From NCBI GenBank assembly GCA_049315325.1, contig JBMOKJ010000001.1, positions 62,001-126,000 on the forward strand: 64,000 nt of DNA. Reading direction: 5' to 3'. Of this stretch, positions 58,805 to 64,000 are shown in pieces. The DNA comes from CAXXIC01 sp049315325 (GTDB taxonomy: Bacteria; Bacteroidota; Bacteroidia; Bacteroidales; UBA7332). The first letter of the stretch is position 1; every line of letters starts with the position of its first letter. Both the position numbers and the translations under genes were made by a program. Below the pieces are notes generated by a model, which saw nothing but the letters and a program-made list of their open reading frames with translations, was not told the DNA's origin and made no database searches.

Positions 58805-59881
58805 ATGAAAGATAATAAGCAGATTGGCAAAGAATCTGACGATGCAGCATGCACCGATGGAGCTCTTTTCTCCGCTATCGACACAAGCGATAGCGGGAAA
58901 GTGTTGTCTGAATCTGATTCATCACCTGTTGCTTCGCCATCGGAGACTCCGCACCATACCATTACGGTGACGATTAACCAATCTTATCGCTTTTCAATCC
59001 CACTCATCCGCATAAGTAACCACTCGGAGGACAGCAAAACGCATTCTGTCGATTCGGTTGTCACATTTTCGTCGTACTACGACCCATCTGCGGACGCAGG
59101 CGACAGCAAATCGTGCAGCGAAGTGTCACCCAACGCGTTGGGTAAGGGCATAGCGCACGAAAATACGTTACCTAACGCGTTAAGTAGCGTTTCGCTTAAC
59201 AGAAATTCAGAATCCAACGTGTTGGGTAGCGTTTCGCTTAACGGAATTTCAGAACCTAACGCGTTAGGTAAGACTTCGCTTAACAAATATTCAGAACCCA
59301 ACGCGTTGGGTAGGGTTTCGCCAGCCAAAGATGTGCTACTTGACGCGAAGGGCGACCTTCCGATTTGGTCGGCAGCCGAATTTGCTTTCGCAAATGAGCA
59401 AGCGCTGGTCGATTTAGCGCAATTTATGGCAGAGCGCAAGCGTCTTCGCCGCCAATTTTTGCGACAACGCGCCCAAGCACCGTCTCAAATTGTGCAATGG
59501 CGCAGGTGGGCAAGGCGCCGCAGGCTTGGTTGGTTGGCTGTGTTACTCTCCATGCTCCGAGGCTTCGAGTTGATGGTGTATGACTTGCTATCACTCCTCG
59601 ACGATGTGATAGAGTTGAGTGCCGATGGGGCATTCTACACCACCGACTACTCCCGACCCATTTCTCCCGTTTGGTACCAAAACTATACTTCGGGCACTGC
59701 ACCATGCTACCACGAAAACTACTCCAGTACCGATGTGGTGAAAGAGACCGAAGTGTGTAATGTAAAAATTAAAACCCGCAAAGCCAAAATTGAGGTCTAT
59801 ATCCATTCCTTCTACAAAGGGGTATCGATGACTTTGGTGGCGGGTCGCGCGCCCCCTCTCGCTTTGCTATCGGCTGCATAG
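58805..59881 (+). CDS. Low-complexity protein with 14-residue repeats (358 residues)
   Basis: The frame has a Ser/Asp-rich N-terminus (DTSDSGKVLSESDSS), then five 14-residue repeats with the core PNALG (SEPNALGKTSLNKY and relatives, 109-168), then a basic helical segment (QFMAERKRLRRQFLRQRAQA, RRWARRRRLGWLAVLLSMLRGFEL). The C-terminus includes a Y-rich stretch. Because the repeat DNA is a 42-bp palindromic array, other frames and strands are open as well, so coding is likely but not proven. It sits 204 bp upstream of the second DUF6261 gene. Confidence 0.55.
   Translation: MKDNKQIGKESDDAACTDGALFSAIDTSDSGKVLSESDSSPVASPSETPHHTITVTINQSYRFSIPLIRISNHSEDSKTHSVDSVVTFSSYYDPSADAGDSKSCSEVSPNALGKGIAHENTLPNALSSVSLNRNSESNVLGSVSLNGISEPNALGKTSLNKYSEPNALGRVSPAKDVLLDAKGDLPIWSAAEFAFANEQALVDLAQFMAERKRLRRQFLRQRAQAPSQIVQWRRWARRRRLGWLAVLLSMLRGFELMVYDLLSLLDDVIELSADGAFYTTDYSRPISPVWYQNYTSGTAPCYHENYSSTDVVKETEVCNVKIKTRKAKIEVYIHSFYKGVSMTLVAGRAPPLALLSAA
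59129..59310. repeat. Array of five 42-bp repeats with palindromic cores
   Basis: 14-bp cores start at 59129, 59171, 59213, 59255 and 59297, exactly 42 bp apart: CCCAACGCGTTGGG (first and fifth), CCTAACGCGTTAGG (fourth) and variants. The first, fourth and fifth are perfect palindromes. Between cores the sequence is a degenerate TAGCGTTTCGCTTAACG-like spacer. Both strands encode the peptide core PNALG. Confidence 0.9.
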
Positions 59882-60003
59882 CCGATTCTTCTTCCGACCG
59901 CAGCAATCATCGCTTCGCTCGTGCAACAGCACGTGAGTTGCCACACGACAGCGATGGTGTTGACTTACCTTATTTTGTTAGGTAATTTATAGAATCATGC
60001 ATT

Positions 60004-60022
60004 AGCGCAACCGTTTTGCGCT
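60004..60022 (+). repeat. Short hairpin upstream of DUF6261 copy 2
   Basis: AGCGCAA (60004-60010) pairs with TTGCGCT (60016-60022) with a 5-nt loop. It lies in the untranslated spacer before the DUF6261 start; function unknown. Confidence 0.45.
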
Positions 60023-60085
60023 GACGCTACAGGGTGAGGTGCGCCTCTCCGTCAACGCTCACATAACGTTGTGAGACAAAAAATA

Positions 60086-60871
60086 ATGAAAAATATAATC
60101 AATTTTAGTGGGATGAGCAATCAAGGATTGAGCTCCTGCGCCGACAATACCATTCAAGCGATCAAATCTTGCGGGATTACCAGCTTGACAACTGATGAAT
60201 ATGCGCTCGCCTTAATTGGCAACTATCAAAAATATGTTTCTGCTTTGGGTAAACAAGTGACTAACGACAGCAACAAAGCATTGAATACCGCCTACAACGA
60301 GGTGAGCTTCTTGCTGACTACGTTCCGCAAAGCTACCGAGGTGTTGGCTTTGAGTAGAACACTGTCTGAAAAATCGCTTGGCGAACGGGTGATGAATCAC
60401 CTCTATTCGCTCGACCGAAGTTGGAATAAGATGAAAAAGAAAGAGCAAAAGAGCTTTCTTACCAATCTGATCGATGAATTCAGCAAGCCAGAATACGCAA
60501 CTGCGATGGCAGTCACACCTTTGGCACCTCTATTCGAGCAGATAAAGGTGGCTACCGATGCCTACAGCATTGCTCTGAAAAACAGCAACGACCGCAACGA
60601 GGTGATCAAGGCAACAGACAGTGCCACTTCGATGCGCGACCCGCTGGTGGATAGCTACAACAATTGCTACTACCACATTCAGGCAATGGCACATGTATCG
60701 ACTGATTCTGCGTGGGCAAAACTGCTCATTTCTATCGATGCCCTGCACGACAACGAGCGGATTAAACTGCGAACGAAGCAGGCTGTGGCAGCCAATGCGG
60801 CTGAAGAAAGCAAAGCGCGACTCACCATCGCTCCACCTGCTAACAGCACCACCGACACCAAGGCGGTGTAG
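60086..60871 (+). CDS. DUF6261-family protein (copy 2)
   Basis: From the ATG at 60086 the protein has 261 residues, all helical and soluble. It aligns with the protein at 23020-23745 (SKPEYATAMAVTPLAP with RKPEYAAYVATTTLAP; ATDSATSMRDPLVDSYNNCYYHIQAMAHVSTDSAWAKL with TESATNLRKALGDAIVGFYEYVSSMALVSKDAKWKTL). The C-terminus has an Ala/Thr/Pro-rich tail (APPANSTTDTKAV). A GTG at 60071 is also in frame, but ATG 60086 is preferred. The gene sits between a palindromic 42-bp array ORF and a terminator, like copy 1. Function unknown. Confidence 0.75.
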   Translation: MKNIINFSGMSNQGLSSCADNTIQAIKSCGITSLTTDEYALALIGNYQKYVSALGKQVTNDSNKALNTAYNEVSFLLTTFRKATEVLALSRTLSEKSLGERVMNHLYSLDRSWNKMKKKEQKSFLTNLIDEFSKPEYATAMAVTPLAPLFEQIKVATDAYSIALKNSNDRNEVIKATDSATSMRDPLVDSYNNCYYHIQAMAHVSTDSAWAKLLISIDALHDNERIKLRTKQAVAANAAEESKARLTIAPPANSTTDTKAV

Positions 60872-60884
60872 GTGAATACCTCAG

Positions 60885-60914
60885 ACCCCCGACTGCTGAT
60901 GGCACGTCGGGGGT
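60885..60914 (+). terminator. Terminator of DUF6261 copy 2
   Basis: ACCCCCGAC (60885-60893) pairs with GTCGGGGGT (60906-60914), then a T-run; 13 bases after the stop. Confidence 0.9.
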
Positions 60915-61121
60915 TTTTTGATGGTATGCCTCAAGCCACAATTGCTTACATCAATGTGTTTTACACCGTCAATAATTGGAGCTCATGCAACATGTGGGTA
61001 TTTACAATCAATATCCCATTTCATTTTGTGGGTTAAGCTCGTTTAAAGACGCAATTAATAAGAAAGAACATTAGATTTCTTCTTGGATTACAATGCATAT
61101 ACTTAATTTTCACAAGATTGA

Positions 61122-63191
61122 TTATTCACAAAATAATTTGTAGTCCATGGCGGGAATTTCAACTTCTTTTACAAGTTTCACACCCGAATTGAATTCAAGT
61201 AAAGGGCGGTTTAGAGTCACTTTCTGAGCTGAATCAGAATAGTTTAGAACGTACACATACTTTTTATTGGTTTTGGTTGATTTAACCTCGGTCACCTCAA
61301 CTAATGGATTTGACGATAAAACAATTGGTTTGATATGGGAAATCGAAACTGCTTTTTTTACAATTTCTTCCACTGCATCCTGCTCAGGTATAGTCCCAAC
61401 GTATATCACATTCCCTAATCCATACTGATTTAAAGTAATAGCCGGTTTGTTTACGAAAAATTGGTTCGAATAAAAGCCAAGAGGTTTTGCTGATTTTAGT
61501 TTGATGACATCGAACCAGAGACCACAACCAACTATTTTTTCATCGAATCTAAAATTGGCTGATTTCTGAGAGGTTAAAGAGTGCTGCTCTTCAATTTCGA
61601 TTCCTGAAATCGACAACAGTGTACTATCCACAAAAGTCCCTAAATTACGAATATTAGAATCACGCAATCCGGTCATGCATGTCAATACGATGGTCGCACC
61701 TCGCCTTGCCGCAGCTTCGATATTCTTTGTAAATTGAGGCGTTATAACAACTTGCGATGGCACTATGATTAAGTCGTATTTTGAAAAATCGTTTTCGGAA
61801 TTCACAATATCAGTCGTCACAGATTGGTGTCGCAATGCAGAATAGTAGGAGTGAACTTCTCGCATATACCTAAAATCTCCAGAAAAACGACCATCTTCAA
61901 ACGCCCAATCACAATGAAAGTCTCTAATTATTGCCGCTTTCGCAGAGGGCATAAGTTGACCGATTTTGTTGAAAGTTTGTTTAATTTCCTGCCCTGCTTG
62001 TTTAACTTCATCAAACTTTCTACGGGGGATATTATCGGTTTCCATTACACCGGCCATTAGGTGTTCATGTGCTGAGGAGAACGTTTTCCAAGCAAAGAAT
62101 AAGATGCCATTCGCGCCATGCGAAAATTCTTGATGCGACCAGAGCCTTACGATGCCCGGTTGTATCAGATTCCTTTGCAAGCCTGCTGTTCTTCCTATTT
62201 GGGCTTCGGTCACCCAAAAAGGTGTATCGTTCGACCCTCTGATTTGAGACAGAGCCAACGAAGCCATTGATGGAGAATAGGGCGTCACATTTTTATTCCC
62301 ATACTCATTTTCCAAGGTCCAGGTGTATGGATAATTATCAAGGGAGAGAAAACTAGCAGATTGCGCGAACTTGTATAAATCGATGGCATACAAGAATCCG
62401 CTTGAGCAAATATTATGTGTAATCTTGGCATCGGGTAGAACCGCGCGAATAGCCTCTTTTTGCAGGTTGAAGTAATCGATAATGCAGTCTGAGGTAAATG
62501 TTTGATAGTCTTGAAACACAGATGGATTGTCTCCTTTTCGAGGCAACCACACTTCGTTGAAACTATTTAATCTTTCGCTCCAGAAAGTCAATCCCCACAC
62601 GTTATTCAGATTTTCTACAGTTTGATATTTGCCATGCAACCACTTAGAGAACTTTGTCCTACAAATTTCGCAATAGCAGTAAGGGTCTTCTGCTCCCAGC
62701 TCATTATCTATCTGAAAGCCAACTACATTTTTATTTCCGACAAATGCTTTCGCCAAATTAGTCGCAATATTCTTTGAATACATTTGAAAAGTGAGGTTGT
62801 TCAAACAAGCATGCCTTCTTTTTCCGTAAGGCTTACAATCGCCCGCAGCAGTCACCTGCATAATATCCGGATGCTTATCGAATAGCCACTTTGGAATTGC
62901 AGCTGTGGGAGTACAAAGCAAAGTTTGAATAGAATCAATCCCTAATAAATTGACCGCGTTTTTCAACCAATCAAATTGGTATGTATTGGGAGTAGGTTGC
63001 ATGTTATACCAGGCGAAATCACCAATCCGCAAAAGATTTACGCCGGCTTTTTTCATAAACCGAACATCTTGCTCAAACTGTTTGGGTGTGACCTGCTCAG
63101 GGTAATATGCCGCCCCAAAATAGAATTTTTGAGCAAACAACAGCGGGGAGCACACAATTAGCAATAACAGGATTTTAAGGGTGGTTTTCAT
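61122..63191 (-). CDS. Secreted GH42 beta-galactosidase
   Basis: A 689-residue enzyme with a signal peptide (MKTTLKILLLLIVCSPLLFAQ). GH42 landmarks: FGAAYYPEQ, the acid/base Glu164 in FQIDNELGAE, the nucleophile Glu329 in FWVTEAQIG, and the four-Cys zinc site Cys129 and Cys172/174/177 (CYCEICRTKF). The middle third is the trimerisation (PF08532) and C-terminal beta domains. It hydrolyses terminal beta-galactosides of plant or algal oligosaccharides. No TonB/SusD partner is encoded next to it within the window. No clear -7 box was found upstream of 63191. Confidence 0.9.
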   Translation of the reverse strand: MKTTLKILLLLIVCSPLLFAQKFYFGAAYYPEQVTPKQFEQDVRFMKKAGVNLLRIGDFAWYNMQPTPNTYQFDWLKNAVNLLGIDSIQTLLCTPTAAIPKWLFDKHPDIMQVTAAGDCKPYGKRRHACLNNLTFQMYSKNIATNLAKAFVGNKNVVGFQIDNELGAEDPYCYCEICRTKFSKWLHGKYQTVENLNNVWGLTFWSERLNSFNEVWLPRKGDNPSVFQDYQTFTSDCIIDYFNLQKEAIRAVLPDAKITHNICSSGFLYAIDLYKFAQSASFLSLDNYPYTWTLENEYGNKNVTPYSPSMASLALSQIRGSNDTPFWVTEAQIGRTAGLQRNLIQPGIVRLWSHQEFSHGANGILFFAWKTFSSAHEHLMAGVMETDNIPRRKFDEVKQAGQEIKQTFNKIGQLMPSAKAAIIRDFHCDWAFEDGRFSGDFRYMREVHSYYSALRHQSVTTDIVNSENDFSKYDLIIVPSQVVITPQFTKNIEAAARRGATIVLTCMTGLRDSNIRNLGTFVDSTLLSISGIEIEEQHSLTSQKSANFRFDEKIVGCGLWFDVIKLKSAKPLGFYSNQFFVNKPAITLNQYGLGNVIYVGTIPEQDAVEEIVKKAVSISHIKPIVLSSNPLVEVTEVKSTKTNKKYVYVLNYSDSAQKVTLNRPLLEFNSGVKLVKEVEIPAMDYKLFCE

Positions 63192-63612
63192 CTATTAAAC
63201 TTTTACTTTAAAGCTATTGTGCTAAAAGCACAAATCTTAGTTTGACATTCTGTTTCAATACTTTATCATAATACACTATCAACTCAAAAGCAGAGGAAAC
63301 AACTCTATTGCTAACGATGCAAGATTTGATAATAGACAAAGAGTCTGTGCCATTGCTCTAACTTGGTGTTGTTATCAGATTAAAAAAAATTGTGTAAGAA
63401 CTGGAATTAAGGTCACATCAAAATTACATTCAAAGAAGAACTATAGTTAGTACAAATGTTGTAAATTCTAGGAGGAAGCCCGTTTAGAAGCACTTTTTAT
63501 TCTGATTGAGAACCTGAGCAAATGGAATTATTACACAATGCTAAAAAAAGATGATGCTACGACCCTGAGCCGACACGTCAATTTGAACTCGTCGGATTAT
63601 CACTCCTCTTGA

Positions 63613-63669
63613 ACTGCCCATCGGGCACCTGATTATTACCAAAACGACACATCAAGCCAAGCGGTGTAG
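63613..63669 (+). pseudogene. Possible 3' remnant of a DUF6261 gene
   Basis: A short open stretch ends DTSSQAV before a TAG stop, followed directly by a G+C-rich terminator hairpin. The DUF6261 copy at 60086 ends TDTKAV with the same GCGGTGTAGG context and terminator. The resemblance covers only about 15 residues, so it is a low-confidence remnant. Confidence 0.3.
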
Positions 63670-63686
63670 GCTGATATCACCACCCG

Positions 63687-63719
63687 AATCCCCGGCAGGC
63701 AGTAGGCTTGTCGGGGATT
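63687..63719 (+). terminator. Hairpin terminator
   Basis: AATCCCCG (63687-63694) pairs with CGGGGATT (63712-63719), then a T-run to 63724. Confidence 0.8.
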
Positions 63720-63775
63720 TTTTTGTTGAAAAAAATTTGGAATTCAGATTAAATGAAGGTAACAATTTTCGAAGC

Positions 63776-64000
63776 TCAATGCTCAATCAGCAATTGATAG
63801 TTCAAGAGTTTTTTATTTTTACGAACCGTTAAAACATAGACTCCTGCCGGGAAAGCAGATACATCCACGGTAAACAAAGCCGAATTGCATTTTTGTCTGT
63901 AAACAGCAACGCCAACAAGATTAACAACTGACAAATCTGATTCGTCAGCATTCTGAATCGTTACTCGGTTGCGTGCCGGATTCGGGTAAAAAGTGATGTT
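63776..64000 (-). CDS. C-terminal end of a T9SS-exported protein (partial)
   Basis: On the minus strand, entering at base 64000, the frame reads NITFYPNPARNRVTIQNADE ... LSVVNLVGVAV ... VDVSAFPAGVYVLTVRKNKK and stops at 63776. The F-Y-P-N-P-A and P-A-G-V-Y-V-L motifs are the type A type IX secretion sorting domain, which directs export across the outer membrane and anchoring. The rest of the protein lies outside the window. This implies a functioning Por secretion system in the host. Confidence 0.85.
   Translation of the reverse strand, partial: NITFYPNPARNRVTIQNADESDLSVVNLVGVAVYRQKCNSALFTVDVSAFPAGVYVLTVRKNKKLLNYQLLIEH

Larger units (their letters stand above)
63192..63775. other. Intergenic region with possible DUF6261 remnant
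   Basis: The region holds the promoter area of the GH42 gene and a possible gene remnant (63613-63669) followed by a terminator (63687-63719). No other gene or repeat was recognised. Confidence 0.45.

Noticed and set aside
59129..59310. CRISPR-like regular array
   Set aside because: Same reasoning as at 22784: palindromic cores with related intervals in an open frame, rather than conserved repeats with unique spacers.
59077..59439. Minus-strand frame through the second 42-bp array
   Set aside because: A consequence of palindromic cores that encode PNALG on both strands; no start context, and it lies opposite a longer frame.

Overview
The window reads as a chromosomal segment of a Bacteroidota bacterium, most likely an anaerobic Bacteroidales member (Paludibacter-like is a guess). 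The evidence is: repeated Bacteroidota promoter boxes (TAnnTTTG at -7, once with a clean TTG-N20-TATCTTTG), TonB receptors with N-terminal CarboxypepD_reg-like domains, a type IX secretion C-terminal sorting domain at the right edge, a fused KorA and KorB pair for 2-oxoglutarate:ferredoxin oxidoreductase, and two members of the Bacteroidota-restricted DUF6261 family. No rRNA, insertion sequence or CRISPR array was seen. There is one tRNA (CAU anticodon).

Layout. 0-6.4 kb: end of a SufT-like gene, lpxH, an AraC/GyrI-type regulator, then two operons (nucleotidase plus unknown; SLOG protein plus secreted unknown) whose promoters share a 17-bp element at identical spacing, and a short agmatine deiminase-like gene. 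6.6-12.5 kb: korAB, guaD, topB. 12.5-16.5 kb: an AT-rich four-gene island (WYL regulator, exported protein, PD-(D/E)XK nuclease, W-rich repeat protein) bracketed by a perfect 76-bp direct repeat of the topB 3' end. 16.9-22.4 kb: TonB receptor, beta-helix lipoprotein and purple-acid-type phosphatase. 22.7-26.1 kb: palindromic 42-bp repeat ORF, DUF6261 gene, and an Eco47II/Sau96I-type restriction-modification system. 26.3-31.4 kb: second TonB receptor, NAD(P)H oxidoreductase, LytS/LytTR two-component pair. 31.5-36 kb: MarR-controlled EmrAB-TolC-like efflux operon. 36.2-49.5 kb: housekeeping genes (acyl-CoA carboxylase, pgl, yaaA, membrane pyrophosphatase, mgsA, hsp20, M16 protease, comM).

49.6-58.3 kb is the most exciting part. 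Just downstream of the tRNA lie what appears to be a 25-codon remnant of a type I restriction methylase gene (hsdM), a divergent AAA+/Fis-HTH regulator, and a tightly packed operon. It holds a 53-residue protein, a CMP-kinase-like enzyme, a DUF4258-like protein, a prokaryotic viperin (radical SAM; ddh-nucleotide synthase), a glycosyltransferase-radical SAM-SPASM fusion, a nucleotidyltransferase-tyrosine phosphatase fusion, an O-methyltransferase and a WG-repeat protein, ending in a strong terminator. The viperin and kinase suggest production of a chain-terminating nucleotide; the four downstream genes look like a tailoring or biosynthetic module not normally described with viperin. I propose this as a candidate undescribed antiviral or nucleotide-natural-product system.

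58.8-64 kb: a second 42-bp palindromic repeat ORF followed by a second DUF6261 gene (the same cassette as at 22.7 kb with unrelated repeat sequence), a secreted GH42 beta-galactosidase, a possible DUF6261 remnant and the end of a T9SS-exported protein.

All functions are assigned by reading motifs and family resemblance by eye; no database search was run.
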